This document shows, one piece after another, positions 7,456 to 18,594 of a DNA stretch of 58,044 nt. The position numbers were made by a program, and so were the translations under genes. How positions within the stretch are numbered: the first letter of the stretch is position 1; the number at the start of each line of letters is the position of its first letter. This DNA is from JAAYEA01 sp012689325 (GTDB lineage Bacteria > Chloroflexota > Anaerolineae > JAAYEA01): the NCBI GenBank assembly GCA_036841525.1, contig DAITVZ010000028.1, forward strand, positions 1 to 58,044, written 5' to 3'. The notes under the pieces were generated by a model. That model saw only the letters and a list, made by a program, of their open reading frames with translations, searched no databases and had not been told where the DNA came from.

Positions 7456-8414
7456 CAGGACTGCTCCTCCGCTTTTTCCGCGCCCAGCACGCGCACGTGG
7501 TCGAAGTCCTGCACCACGACGGCGCCGGGAAAGACCTGGCGCGCCTCGGCCTGCACCACCTTGCCGGGGTAGCGGCGCGAGACGTGGGAGAGGTAAAGCT
7601 CGCCCACCCCGGCGTCGCGGGCCAGCTCGGCGGCCTGCCGGGCGGTGAGGTGGCCGAAACGGGCGGCCATCTCGGCCTCGGAATCCACATAGGTGGCCTC
7701 GATCACCAGCGCATCGGCGCCGCGGGCCACCTCCAGCAGGTCATCGGTGCGTCCGGCATCGCCCACATAGACGAGCTTGGGGCCGGGGACCTGCGGGCCC
7801 AGCACCATCTCGGGCGCGATGACGCGGCCATCGGCCAGGGTGATGGGCTCGCCTGCCACCAGGCGGCGCCGCTCGGGGCCCGCCGGCACGCCCAGCCGCT
7901 CCGCTTCCTCGACCAGGAAGGGGCGCTTGGTCTCTTCCTGAAAGCAATAGCCGTAGCAGCCGCGGCCGCGGTGCGAGACGGGGAAGGCGCTCACGGTGAG
8001 GTGCTCGCTGGTCCAGATGGGGCCGGGCTCCACCGGCTGATAGGTGACGTGCATCTCGGGCTCGTCGCCGCGAAAGACCACCCGCCCCAGCAGGTCGCCC
8101 ACGCGGTCCAGCGCCCACGGCCCGCCATAGATGGTGAGGGTGGGGAGCGCCTCCCAGCGGGCAAAGGTGGAGACGAGCCCGCCCAGCCCCAGGATGTGGT
8201 CGAGGTGGCCGTGGGTGAGGAGCACCTTGTCCAGCTTTTTAAAGCCCAAGCCGCTGAGCAAGAGCTGGCGCTGCGTGCCCTCGCCGCAGTCGATGAGGAA
8301 GCGCTGGTCGCGGTGCAGGAGCATCGTCGCCGAAAGCCCGCGCTCGATGGAAGGAGCCGAGGCCGAAGTGCCCAGGAAGATCAGTTCTATCACGTCCGCC
8401 ACCCATCCAACCAC
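7455..8414 (-). CDS. rnz: Ribonuclease Z (tRNA 3'-processing endonuclease)
   Basis: A 319-residue metallo-beta-lactamase-fold protein. It has the zinc motif THGHLDHILG, an early FLGTSASAPS, the later SHRGRG and GDAGRT ligands, and a terminal HVSRRYPG. It cleaves tRNA precursors at the 3' side of the discriminator base. The listed start is a GTG; another GTG at 8393 (before IELIFLG) would remove seven non-conserved residues and is equally possible. It is the first gene of the minus-strand operon that holds the isoprenoid genes. Its stop overlaps the UbiD-like start by one base. Confidence 0.93.
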   Translation of the reverse strand: MVGWVADVIELIFLGTSASAPSIERGLSATMLLHRDQRFLIDCGEGTQRQLLLSGLGFKKLDKVLLTHGHLDHILGLGGLVSTFARWEALPTLTIYGGPWALDRVGDLLGRVVFRGDEPEMHVTYQPVEPGPIWTSEHLTVSAFPVSHRGRGCYGYCFQEETKRPFLVEEAERLGVPAGPERRRLVAGEPITLADGRVIAPEMVLGPQVPGPKLVYVGDAGRTDDLLEVARGADALVIEATYVDSEAEMAARFGHLTARQAAELARDAGVGELYLSHVSRRYPGKVVQAEARQVFPGAVVVQDFDHVRVLGAEKAEEQS

Positions 8415-8424
8415 GATAAACCGT

Positions 8425-8455
8425 CCAGGTCACGGCCCAAGGCGCCGCGACCTGG
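8425..8455. repeat. Imperfect hairpin upstream of rnz
   Basis: CCAGGTC and GACCTGG arms with a further GC-rich inner stem (one mismatch) fill much of the 67-bp gap between the PHP protein and rnz. It could terminate transcription from upstream or attenuate entry into the isoprenoid operon, but there is no T-tract. It also resembles the dispersed palindromes elsewhere in the window. Confidence 0.4.
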
Positions 8456-8481
8456 CGGTGGGGAGATGTCTCTCCGCTGGC

Positions 8482-10383
8482 TCAGGCGTTCTCGAGGAAT
8501 TGGCGCCACCCGCCGTGGATGCCCTCTTCCGAGACGCCATAGTAGATATGGACCTTGCCCTCCGCATCGCGCTGGGCAAAGTCGTAGCGGGTGCGGCCGC
8601 CAAAGGTGCGCTTGCGCACCAAGGCGATATCGCCCTGCCAGGTGATGCCCTCCAGGTGGTCCTGGCCCGACTCTTTTTGGGTGATGGCATAGCGCCAGAG
8701 CCGCCGGGCCGAGGAGCGGGTCACCTCGCGCACCACGTTGCCGTTGCGCAGGTCGCGCAGGGCATGGTAGGTGACGCCCTTGCGCTCCTCGCTCTCCAGG
8801 ATCTCGACGCCGGTGCGGGGCGCGTCGCCCAGCACGGCGGCCGCCTCCTGGATAGCGGGCGCGTCCTCCGCCAGCTCGGCAGGCTCCGTCGCACGCTCTT
8901 CCGCCGCACGCTCTTCCGGCGCGCGCTCCTCCGCGAGCTGCGCGGCCACTTGGGCCACCAGCTCGGGCGAGACCGACCCGGAGCCCTTGGGCGCGCCGCC
9001 CCTCTCCCGGCCCGGCCTGCGCTTGGGCGCCGCTTCCGCGGCGGCCGGCGCCTGGACCGGCGCGACCGGCGCCACGGCCCCCTCCTGCAAGAGGCTGCGC
9101 TTGACGAGCTGGATGATCTCGTCGCGCACGGCGAGGCTGGTCTGTGACTCTTGCCGCACATAGATGCGGATGCCGTCCAGCAGGTAGGGCGTGTCGGTCC
9201 CCTTGGGGACGGTGAGCCGGACGATATCGCGGCCATCGCTTTTCTGCACGTCGATGGGCACGTCCAGCCGCGGGCTGACGGTGCGCTGCAGCTCGCCGCG
9301 CAAGAGGCCCACGACCTCTTCCGGGTTGGGGACGCCGATGACCGGCGACTTGGCGTTGGCGCTGGCGCCGACATAGATGGTCCCGCCGTTGGTGTTGGCA
9401 AAGGCCACCACGTCGCGCAGGATGGCGCTCAGCCGGCCGCCGGCCCGCGTGGCGCTCTCGTGGAAGCATTGCACGATATTGGGCCCTTGGTCCCGCGCCG
9501 CCTGGATATAGTCGAAGGCCTTGGCCTCGGCGCGATAGGGCCGCGTGCGGGCAAAGTCATCCTCCAGGAAGAGCTCTTTGAGCGCGGCAAAGGTCCGCTC
9601 GGGCAGCAGCACCTCGGTGACGCGGTCCCCCACGCCCAGTTGCGTCTTGTCGCGGGGGTCCGGGTTCAGCCGGTGCGAGTCCGACCCCTGGATGCAGTGC
9701 ATCCGCCGGGGGTATTGCGGCTTGGCGCCGTTAAAGAAGGAGGCCGTCGTCCGCCGCCGTCCCGTCTCCAGGTCCGTCACCTCCAGGGCGTGCAGGTTAC
9801 GGTCCTGGGTATAGGCGATCTTGGTCTGGCCGCCGAAATCAATGTCCAGCATGGCGACGCCGTGGGTGGAATTCGCGTGCGCCGCGATCACCAGCCCGCC
9901 CGCTTCGGCGATAATCTGGTATGCGGTCAGCACGTCCACCGTGGCGCCCACTTCGCTGGAGCCGAGATCGAGCTTGTCCTTCGGAATCCGCAGATCCAGG
10001 AGGATATGCTCCAATTCGCGCACGCTGGTCGTCTCGGGAAAGATCCCGAGGATATGAAATCCCAGGGTGGCGGTGAGCTCAAAGCCCGGCAGGACCAAGA
10101 CCTTGTCCAACAGGCGGCGATACTCCAGCAATTCGCGGCGCTCGTCCGGCTGCAGGCGGTTGGACCTCTCGAACATTTCCAGGTCCTCGATGCGGGACCG
10201 CGCGGCATCCACGCCCGCCACCGTGTTATGATCCGTGAAGGCGATCATGTCGAGGGATTTCTCCTCGGCCTTTTGCAGGATCTGCAGGTAGCTCACGTGG
10301 GGCTCATGATAATCGTGCGAGGCCGCCGTGTGCAGGTGGAGATCAACCTTGTACCAATCCATTTTTCTTTTTTTATTAACCAT
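8482..10383 (-). CDS. PHP-domain phosphoesterase fused to an AlbA_2 (Schlafen-like) DNA-binding domain
   Basis: 633 residues. Residues 9-270 form a PHP metal-dependent phosphoesterase domain, with DLHLHTAASHD at the start, AFTDHNTVAG and IQGSDSHRLN as metal-ligand motifs. Residues about 310-440 form an AlbA_2/Schlafen-type putative nucleic-acid-binding domain (LRDVVAFANTNGGTIYVGA). A low-complexity Ala/Glu/Arg linker follows, then a C-terminal domain of about 90 residues that I do not recognise. The ATG at 10383 has a strong AAGGAGG, but unusually far upstream (about 20 nt), separated by an A/T-rich stretch; ATG 10362 is an alternative. It probably belongs to the lon-receiver transcript. The role is unknown; a PHP nuclease or phosphatase guided by nucleic-acid binding is a guess. 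Confidence 0.85.
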   Translation of the reverse strand: MVNKKRKMDWYKVDLHLHTAASHDYHEPHVSYLQILQKAEEKSLDMIAFTDHNTVAGVDAARSRIEDLEMFERSNRLQPDERRELLEYRRLLDKVLVLPGFELTATLGFHILGIFPETTSVRELEHILLDLRIPKDKLDLGSSEVGATVDVLTAYQIIAEAGGLVIAAHANSTHGVAMLDIDFGGQTKIAYTQDRNLHALEVTDLETGRRRTTASFFNGAKPQYPRRMHCIQGSDSHRLNPDPRDKTQLGVGDRVTEVLLPERTFAALKELFLEDDFARTRPYRAEAKAFDYIQAARDQGPNIVQCFHESATRAGGRLSAILRDVVAFANTNGGTIYVGASANAKSPVIGVPNPEEVVGLLRGELQRTVSPRLDVPIDVQKSDGRDIVRLTVPKGTDTPYLLDGIRIYVRQESQTSLAVRDEIIQLVKRSLLQEGAVAPVAPVQAPAAAEAAPKRRPGRERGGAPKGSGSVSPELVAQVAAQLAEERAPEERAAEERATEPAELAEDAPAIQEAAAVLGDAPRTGVEILESEERKGVTYHALRDLRNGNVVREVTRSSARRLWRYAITQKESGQDHLEGITWQGDIALVRKRTFGGRTRYDFAQRDAEGKVHIYYGVSEEGIHGGWRQFLENA

Positions 10384-10431
10384 ATCTCTATCTTTCTATA
10401 TCTTCCTCCTTGAGGTGATTGGGGTCATTCC

Positions 10432-10454
10432 GGCCAGGCGGACGTCTGGCCTAC
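10432..10454 (+). repeat. CTAC-tailed palindrome overlapping the receiver gene's stop
   Basis: GGCCAG and CTGGCC arms around an 8-nt loop, followed by TAC. This is one of a family of small hairpins with different stems but the same CTAC-like tail found in gaps across the window. Confidence 0.5.
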
Positions 10455-10831
10455 GATTTGCGGGGGTCCGCCCGATCCGGCTGGGGGGCGAGCGCCCTGG
10501 CGAGCCCGCCCAGCAGGTCGTTGAAATCGAAAGGCTTGAGCAAAAAGGCGTTGGCTCCCGCGGCCAAACACCGGCGCTCCAAATCCAGCCCCGAGCACAT
10601 CAGGACCGGCACCGTCGACTCGGCGCGAATCTGCTCCAACAGGGCAAAGCCGTCCAGTTGGGCGGTGAGCCGGACGTCGAGATAGACGAGGTCCGGCCGC
10701 TCCGCGCGCACCGTGTCCAGCGCCAGTTGGGGATCCATCACCAGCACGGGCCGATGTCCCTCCAGGGCCAGGAGCTGCTCCAGCAGCGGCCCGATGTCGG
10801 GGTCGTTTTCCACCACCACCACGCACGCCAT
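10451..10831 (-). CDS. Single-domain response regulator (receiver domain)
   Basis: A 126-residue CheY-like receiver with no output domain. The acidic cluster near the N-terminus (E8, D10), the phospho-acceptor D52 (in VYLDVRL), S80 and K99 (in LLKPF) are all present, so it should be phosphorylatable. It starts 3 nt after the lon stop and is cotranscribed with lon. No histidine kinase is in the window. The output is unknown; pairing with Lon suggests a role in proteolysis or stress control, which is inference. Confidence 0.9.
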   Translation of the reverse strand: MACVVVVENDPDIGPLLEQLLALEGHRPVLVMDPQLALDTVRAERPDLVYLDVRLTAQLDGFALLEQIRAESTVPVLMCSGLDLERRCLAAGANAFLLKPFDFNDLLGGLARALAPQPDRADPRKS

Positions 10832-10834
10832 GGC

Positions 10835-13348
<2,514 letters not shown>

Positions 13349-13469
13349 GATGCTGTTCTACCTCGGAATGTCATCGACATTGGGATATGCCGCCGACGCG
13401 AATCGGCGGCGTGATTTGCACAGCGCGCCCGCGGGGTCACACCCTGGGGGCCCTTGTTACAATCAGCGT

Positions 13470-13497
13470 ATTTTACCACAAAAGGGGAGTGGGACAA
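13470..13497 (-). promoter_or_regulatory. Probable sigma-70 promoter of lon
   Basis: On the minus strand, TTGTCC, a 16-bp spacer and TAAAAT. No CIRCE element or other heat-shock operator was recognised around it. Confidence 0.55.
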
Positions 13498-13522
13498 AAC
13501 GCGTAGGCGAATGATATAGTGA

Positions 13523-13565
13523 CGGCTTGGCCGTTCCGGCGGGGGGACCGGAGCGGCCAAAGCCG
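13523..13565. repeat. Long inverted repeat in the lon-hdrA divergent region
   Basis: CGGCTTGGCCGTTCCG (13523-13538) pairs with 13549-13565 with one bulged base across a 10-nt G-rich loop. It lies between the two divergent promoters of a 326-bp intergenic region, so it could be an operator or a dispersed palindrome. No further gene was seen in that region. Confidence 0.5.
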
Positions 13566-13597
13566 CCACGACAGGAGGAAGGGCAGCAATTTGGGAC

Positions 13598-13626
13598 TTG
13601 CCAACAGGCGATTTCTATTGTACAAT
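13598..13626 (+). promoter_or_regulatory. Sigma-70 promoter of the hdrA-mvhD-metVF operon
   Basis: TTGCCA, a 17-bp spacer and TACAAT, each one base off consensus. The transcript would begin about 40 nt before the GTG start of hdrA. Confidence 0.75.
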
Positions 13627-13674
13627 CGCATAGAGCAGCTCGCGCAAGGAACCCCGTGACAAGGAGAAGCCATC

Positions 13675-16416
13675 GTGTCAGATCAGCATGTCGGGGCGAT
13701 GATGGTCGTGGGCGACGGTATCGGCAGCGTGCGCGCGGCCCTGGATTTGGCCGAGGCGGGGGTCCGGGTGCACCTGGTGGCGCCGCATCCCCTCCTGAGC
13801 GGGCGCATGCCCCTGGGCGAGGGCTCCTCCCCCGCCAACGATTGCGAGCTCTGTTTCCTCGGCCCCGAGCTGACCCTCATCCAGCGCCATCCCAATGTCG
13901 AGATCATCGCCGGCTCGGAGCTGGTCGGGCTGGAGGGGGAGGCGGGCGCCTTTACCGCGCGGATCGTCTCGCCCACCGGGATGCGCGAGCTCCCCGTGGC
14001 CGCCGTGATCCTGGCCCCGGCGCACCAGCCCTATGACCCGACGCCCCGCCACGAGCTGGGCTATGGCGTCTTTCCCAACGTGGTCACCATGGCCGAGTTC
14101 GACCGCATCATCGCCTCCCCCGGCCCCATCGCCTGGCTGCAATGCGTCGGCTCCCGCGACCGCGACCACAACTATTGCTCCTCCGTCTGCTGCCTGGAGG
14201 CCACCAAGAAGGCGATCATGGCCATGGATAGCCACCCGGGGGTGCAGCACCACATTTTCATGATGGACATGCGCACCTTTGGCAAGGGCTACCTGGACTA
14301 TTACAACCGCGCCCGCGCCCAATACGGCGTCCAATACACCCGCTGCCGCATCGCCAACATCCTGCGGGACCGCGAGACCGGCGAGCTGCTCTTGACCTAC
14401 GAGACCGAGACGGGCGAGCTGCGCCATGACCGCTTCCAGTTGGCCGTCCTTTCCAACGGCATGGAGGTCTCGCCGCAGAGCCGCTCCCTGGCCGCCACGC
14501 TGGGGATCGCCCTGAACGAGCATGGCTTTTGCGCCGCCCAGCCCTTCGCCCAGGTTCAGACCAGCCGCCCGGGCGTTTTTGTCGCCGGGCCGCTGACCCA
14601 GCCGCGGGACACCCACGACACCGTCACCGGGGCCAGCGCCGCCGCCGCGCACGCGCTGGCGCTCCTGGCCCCCAACCGCCCGGCGCCGCTCCCCCTCCCG
14701 GCCTACCCGCCCGAGCGGGACGTGACCGGCGAGCCGCCGCGGGTCGGCGTCATTTTCTGGCACAGCCGCACCGGCATCCAGGGCGCGCTGGACGTGCGGC
14801 AGCTCGCCGCCTATGCCGCCACCCTGCCGGACGTGGCCGGGGTGGAGAGCGACCTGAACGGCTGGCCCAGGCCCGAAGCCACCCTGGCCGAGCGCATTCG
14901 CGACGGTGGGTATAACCGGGTGGTGATGGCGGCGGGCAGCCCGCTCATTTACGAGCCGCGCTGGTACGAGATCATGCGCCAGGCGGGGCTGAACCCCTAC
15001 CTGCTCGAGATCGTCAACCTGCGGGAGCAGTGCGCCTGGCCCCACGCCGGCGACCCCGACGCGGCCCAGGCCAAGGCCCGCGACCTGTTGCGGATGGCCG
15101 TGGCGCGCAGCCGCCGGTTGGAGGCGCTGCCGCCGGTGGTCTCCCTGGTGGACCCCGCCGCGCTGGTGATCGGCGGGGGCGTGGCCGGGCTGAACGCCGC
15201 GCTGAGCCTGGCCCAGCAGGGCTACCCCGTCACCCTGGTGGAGCGGGAGGCGGCGCTGGGCGGCCTCGCCCGTAACATCCACCACGACCTGGACGGCAAG
15301 GACATCGCCGCCTATTTGCGCCAGCTCATCGAGCAGGTGGAGAGCCACCCGCTGATCACCGTCCTATTGGGCTCCACGGTGGAGGCCACCGGCGGCGCGC
15401 CCGGCGCCTTTACCACCCGCGTGCGGACCCCGGGCGGCGGGCTGACGCTGGCCCACGGCGTCACCATCGTCGCCACCGGCGGGCAAGAGTCCCGCGGCCC
15501 CGATTACGGGCTGGGGCAGCACCCGCGGATCATGACCCAGCTCGACCTGGAGCGCCTCATCGAGGGGGGCGACCCCCAGGCCCAGGGCGCCCGCGAGGTG
15601 GTGATGATCCAGTGCGTGGGGCCGGGGACGGAGTATTGCAGCCGGGTCTGCTGCTCCGTGGCGATCAAGCACGCGCGGCAGCTCAAGGCGCTGAACCCGG
15701 CCATGAACATCTATATCCTCTATCGCGACGTGCGCGCCTATGGCTTCCGCGAGCAGTATTACACCCAGGCGCGCGACGAGGGGATCCTCTTCCTGCGCTA
15801 CGACGACGACAACCTGCCGCAGGTGGGGCTGGAGGACGGGCTCACCGTGCAGGTGCGCGATTACGTGCTGGGGCGCGCAATCCGCTTCCGCCCGGACCTG
15901 CTGGTGCTGAGCGAGGGGATGCTCCCGGCGGGGGGCGCGGCGGAGCTGGCGGCGCTGCTGCACGTGCCGCGCAACGTCCACGGCTTTTTCGTGGAGGCGC
16001 ACCCCAAGCTGCGGCCGGTGGATTTCGCGCCGGAGGGGCTCTTCCTCTGCGGCGTGGCCCACAGCCCCAAGGCGCTGGAGGAGGTCATCACCCAGGCGCA
16101 GGCGGCGGCGGGGCGCGCGGCGCGGCTGCTGGCCCAACAGGCGCTGGCGCTGAACCCCGTGGTCGCCGTGGTGGACCAGGCCAAATGCACCGGCTGCCTC
16201 ACCTGCGTGCGCATCTGCCCCTATGACGTGCCGCGCATCGACCCGCGGGCGGTGGGCGCCGGGGCGATCCTGGGCGCCGCCGAGATCGAGGCGGCGCGGT
16301 GCAAGGGGTGCGGGCTCTGCGCAGCGGAATGCCCGGCCAAGGCGATCCAATTGCAACACTATCGCGACGAGCAGATCATCGCGCAGGTGGAGGCGGCCTT
16401 CGCCCCGGCGGGGTAA
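13675..16416 (+). CDS. hdrA: Double HdrA-like flavin/iron-sulfur protein
   Basis: 913 residues containing two HdrA-like modules. The first (1-about 340) has VVGDGIGS and LQCVGSRDRDHNYCSSVCC. The second (about 495-830) has a clean dinucleotide-fold FAD motif VIGGGVAGLNAA and MIQCVGPGTEYCSRVCC. Two 4Fe-4S ferredoxin motifs end the protein (CTGCLTCVRICP and CKGCGLCAAECP). HdrA proteins carry the flavin at which electrons are split or joined in heterodisulfide-reductase-type complexes. The start is GTG with AAGGAG 8 nt upstream. It begins an operon with mvhD, metV and metF, so it most likely channels electrons to methylene-tetrahydrofolate reductase. No HdrB or HdrC gene is present. Confidence 0.92.
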   Translation: MSDQHVGAMMVVGDGIGSVRAALDLAEAGVRVHLVAPHPLLSGRMPLGEGSSPANDCELCFLGPELTLIQRHPNVEIIAGSELVGLEGEAGAFTARIVSPTGMRELPVAAVILAPAHQPYDPTPRHELGYGVFPNVVTMAEFDRIIASPGPIAWLQCVGSRDRDHNYCSSVCCLEATKKAIMAMDSHPGVQHHIFMMDMRTFGKGYLDYYNRARAQYGVQYTRCRIANILRDRETGELLLTYETETGELRHDRFQLAVLSNGMEVSPQSRSLAATLGIALNEHGFCAAQPFAQVQTSRPGVFVAGPLTQPRDTHDTVTGASAAAAHALALLAPNRPAPLPLPAYPPERDVTGEPPRVGVIFWHSRTGIQGALDVRQLAAYAATLPDVAGVESDLNGWPRPEATLAERIRDGGYNRVVMAAGSPLIYEPRWYEIMRQAGLNPYLLEIVNLREQCAWPHAGDPDAAQAKARDLLRMAVARSRRLEALPPVVSLVDPAALVIGGGVAGLNAALSLAQQGYPVTLVEREAALGGLARNIHHDLDGKDIAAYLRQLIEQVESHPLITVLLGSTVEATGGAPGAFTTRVRTPGGGLTLAHGVTIVATGGQESRGPDYGLGQHPRIMTQLDLERLIEGGDPQAQGAREVVMIQCVGPGTEYCSRVCCSVAIKHARQLKALNPAMNIYILYRDVRAYGFREQYYTQARDEGILFLRYDDDNLPQVGLEDGLTVQVRDYVLGRAIRFRPDLLVLSEGMLPAGGAAELAALLHVPRNVHGFFVEAHPKLRPVDFAPEGLFLCGVAHSPKALEEVITQAQAAAGRAARLLAQQALALNPVVAVVDQAKCTGCLTCVRICPYDVPRIDPRAVGAGAILGAAEIEAARCKGCGLCAAECPAKAIQLQHYRDEQIIAQVEAAFAPAG

Positions 16417-16458
16417 GAGCAGGATCACACGAACCGCAGGTCACATTCTGGAGGGACC

Positions 16459-16911
16459 ATGTCCGACGCAAGCTATACGCCCACGATCCTCGCGCTGGCC
16501 TGCCAGCACCGCGGCTATGCGGCGGCGGACCTGGCCGGCTCCATGCACCTGCAATACCCCGCCAGCGTCCGGGTGATCCGCCTGCCCTGCAGCGGCAAGG
16601 CCGACGTGCTCTATCTGCTGCGGGCCTTTGAGGAGGGCGCCGACGCCGTGTTCGTGGCCGGGTGCAAGAAGGGCATGTGCCATTACCTGGAGGGCAACTA
16701 TAACGCCGAGCGCCGCGTCAAGTACGCCAAAAAGCTGCTGGACGAGATCGGGCTGGGCGGCGAGCGGCTCGAGATGTTCTTTTTCGACGCCGCCGATGGC
16801 CCCCTGTTCGCGCAGGCGGTGCGTGAGATGGCCGAGCGCGCGCAGCGGCTCGGCCCCAACCCCCTGGGCCGCCCAGGCCCGCGTCAAGACGTGCAGGAGG
16901 AGAGCCAATGA
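16459..16911 (+). CDS. mvhD: MvhD-like hydrogenase/HdrA-associated iron-sulfur subunit
   Basis: 150 residues. The Cys set includes ACQHRGY, LPCSGKAD, AGCKKGMCHY and closely matches the MvhD/FlpD family. These 2Fe-2S proteins pass electrons between an input module and HdrA. GGAGGG lies just before the ATG. The stop overlaps the metV start (ATGA). Position between hdrA and metV indicates that it joins the HdrA flavoprotein to MetVF. Confidence 0.93.
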   Translation: MSDASYTPTILALACQHRGYAAADLAGSMHLQYPASVRVIRLPCSGKADVLYLLRAFEEGADAVFVAGCKKGMCHYLEGNYNAERRVKYAKKLLDEIGLGGERLEMFFFDAADGPLFAQAVREMAERAQRLGPNPLGRPGPRQDVQEESQ

Positions 16912-17603
16912 TCACCGGACAGCAAAAGCCTTTGGCCGAGATCAAAGAGATGACCCAGCCCTTCCACAAGGTGCTCATCGCCGGCTGCGGGACCTGCGTC
17001 ACCGTCTGCTTCGCCGGGGGCGAGAAGGAGGTGGGCATCCTCGCCGCCGAGCTGCGCATGGCGCGCCAGTTGGAGGGGCAGCCCCTGGAGATCGTGGAGC
17101 GCACGGTGCAACGCCAGTGCGAATGGGAGTACGTGGACCCGCTCCAGCCCGAGATCGAGGGGGTGGAGGCGGTGGTCTCGCTGGCCTGCGGCATCGGCGT
17201 GCAGGCGCTGGCCCAGCGCTTCCCCAACGCGCGGGTGCTCCCCGGCGTGAACACGAGCTTTCTCGGGCTGCCGGAAAAGCCGGGGCTCTTTACCGAGCGC
17301 TGCGCCGCCTGCGGCAATTGCATCCTGCACCTGACCGGCGGCATCTGCCCCATCGCCCGCTGCTCCAAGAGCCTGCTGAACGGCCCCTGCGGCGGCTCGG
17401 CGGAGGGGCATTGCGAGATCGACAAAGAGGTGGACTGCGCCTGGCAGCTCATCTATGACCGGCTCAAGGCGCTGGGACAGCTCGACCTGATGGCCGAGAT
17501 CATCCCCGCCAAGGACTGGTCCACCAACCGCGATGGCGGCCCGCGCAAGATCGTGCGCGAGGACCTGATGCTCGACATCCCCGAGGAAGGACGCTTCGGC
17601 TAG
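16908..17603 (+). CDS. metV: MetV-type methylene-tetrahydrofolate reductase partner (Cys-rich)
   Basis: 231 residues, a member of the methylene-tetrahydrofolate reductase C-terminal-domain/MetV family. It has many conserved Cys: AGCGTCVTVC near the N-terminus, CEWEY, and the signature block CAACGNC, GGICPIARC and NGPCGG (about residues 129-165). In acetogens MetV binds MetF and an Fe-S or zinc site and is needed for electron transfer to the MetF flavin. AGGAGG precedes the ATG, which overlaps the mvhD stop. It is followed by metF 49 nt downstream. Confidence 0.9.
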   Translation: MITGQQKPLAEIKEMTQPFHKVLIAGCGTCVTVCFAGGEKEVGILAAELRMARQLEGQPLEIVERTVQRQCEWEYVDPLQPEIEGVEAVVSLACGIGVQALAQRFPNARVLPGVNTSFLGLPEKPGLFTERCAACGNCILHLTGGICPIARCSKSLLNGPCGGSAEGHCEIDKEVDCAWQLIYDRLKALGQLDLMAEIIPAKDWSTNRDGGPRKIVREDLMLDIPEEGRFG

Positions 17604-17652
17604 GCCGGACCGGCGCTTGCCGCACGCTTGTGAGCAAGGAGATGACCCCAGC

Positions 17653-18585
17653 ATGAAAGCCAACAGCAACCTGGAAAAAGTCCTGGCCAGTGGTCAGTTC
17701 GCCGTCACCGCCGAGCTGGGCCCGCCCAAGGGGACCAACCGCAGCCTGGTGGAAAAGCGCGCCGCCGAGCTCAAAGACGCCGCCGACGCCATCAACATCA
17801 CCGATAACCAGACCGCCATCACGCGCATGAGCAGCCTGGCCACCAGCATCATCGTCCGTCAGCTCGGGCTGGACCCGGTGATGCAGATCACCTGCCGCGA
17901 CCGCAACCGGCTGGCGATCCAGGCGGACGTGCTGGGCGCGGCGGCCTTTGGCATCAAGAACATCCTGGCGCTCTCGGGCGATCACCAGAGCTTTGGCAAC
18001 CACCCCACGGCCAAGAACGTCTATGACCTGGACTCGCTGCACCTGGTGCAGATGCTGGTCAAGATGCGGGACGAGAAGCAGTTCCAGAGCGGCGACACCT
18101 TTCGCGGCAACGTGCCGATTTTTGTCGGGGCGGCGGCGAACCCCTACGGCGACCCCTTCGAGTTCCGCGTCATCCGGCTGGCCAAAAAGGTCAAGGCGGG
18201 GGCCGATTTCATCCAGACGCAGGCGATCTTTAACGTGGAGAAATTCGCCCGCTACATGGCGATGGCGCGCGAGATGGGGCTGCCGGACAAGGTGAAAATC
18301 CTGGCGGGGGTGATCCCCATGAAGTCGGCGGCGATGGCCCGCTACATGCACACCTCCGTGGCCGGGGTGGACGTCCCCGCCGAGATGGTGACGCGGATGG
18401 AGCAGGCCAAGGACGCCCAAGAGGAAGGGGTCAAGCTCTGCCTGGAGGTCATCGAGCAGGTGCGGCAGATCCCCGGCGTGGCCGGCATCCACATCATGGC
18501 CGTGGGCTGGGAAGAGATCGTGCCCTCGGTGGTGGAGCGGGCCGGGCTGCTCCCGCGCCCCAAGTTCGAGGCGCCGGCGAGCTAG
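17653..18585 (+). CDS. metF: Methylene-tetrahydrofolate reductase (MetF family)
   Basis: 310 residues, a TIM-barrel flavoprotein that reduces 5,10-methylene- to 5,10-methyl-tetrahydrofolate. Family features include VTAELGPPKGTN with the catalytic-region Glu, ITDNQTA, MQITCRDRNR, LALSGDH and DFIQTQAIFNVE. The ATG at 17653 is chosen because AAGGAG lies 11 nt upstream and the family similarity begins there. With HdrA, MvhD and MetV it forms an acetogen-type MTHFR electron-transfer unit. It could serve the methyl branch of the reductive acetyl-CoA pathway or methionine synthesis. Confidence 0.93.
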   Translation: MKANSNLEKVLASGQFAVTAELGPPKGTNRSLVEKRAAELKDAADAINITDNQTAITRMSSLATSIIVRQLGLDPVMQITCRDRNRLAIQADVLGAAAFGIKNILALSGDHQSFGNHPTAKNVYDLDSLHLVQMLVKMRDEKQFQSGDTFRGNVPIFVGAAANPYGDPFEFRVIRLAKKVKAGADFIQTQAIFNVEKFARYMAMAREMGLPDKVKILAGVIPMKSAAMARYMHTSVAGVDVPAEMVTRMEQAKDAQEEGVKLCLEVIEQVRQIPGVAGIHIMAVGWEEIVPSVVERAGLLPRPKFEAPAS

Positions 18586-18594
18586 GGAGAGACC

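Noticed and set aside
17617..17652. Upstream ATG of metF
   Set aside because: It has no ribosome site, and family similarity begins at the ATG at 17653 after AAGGAG.
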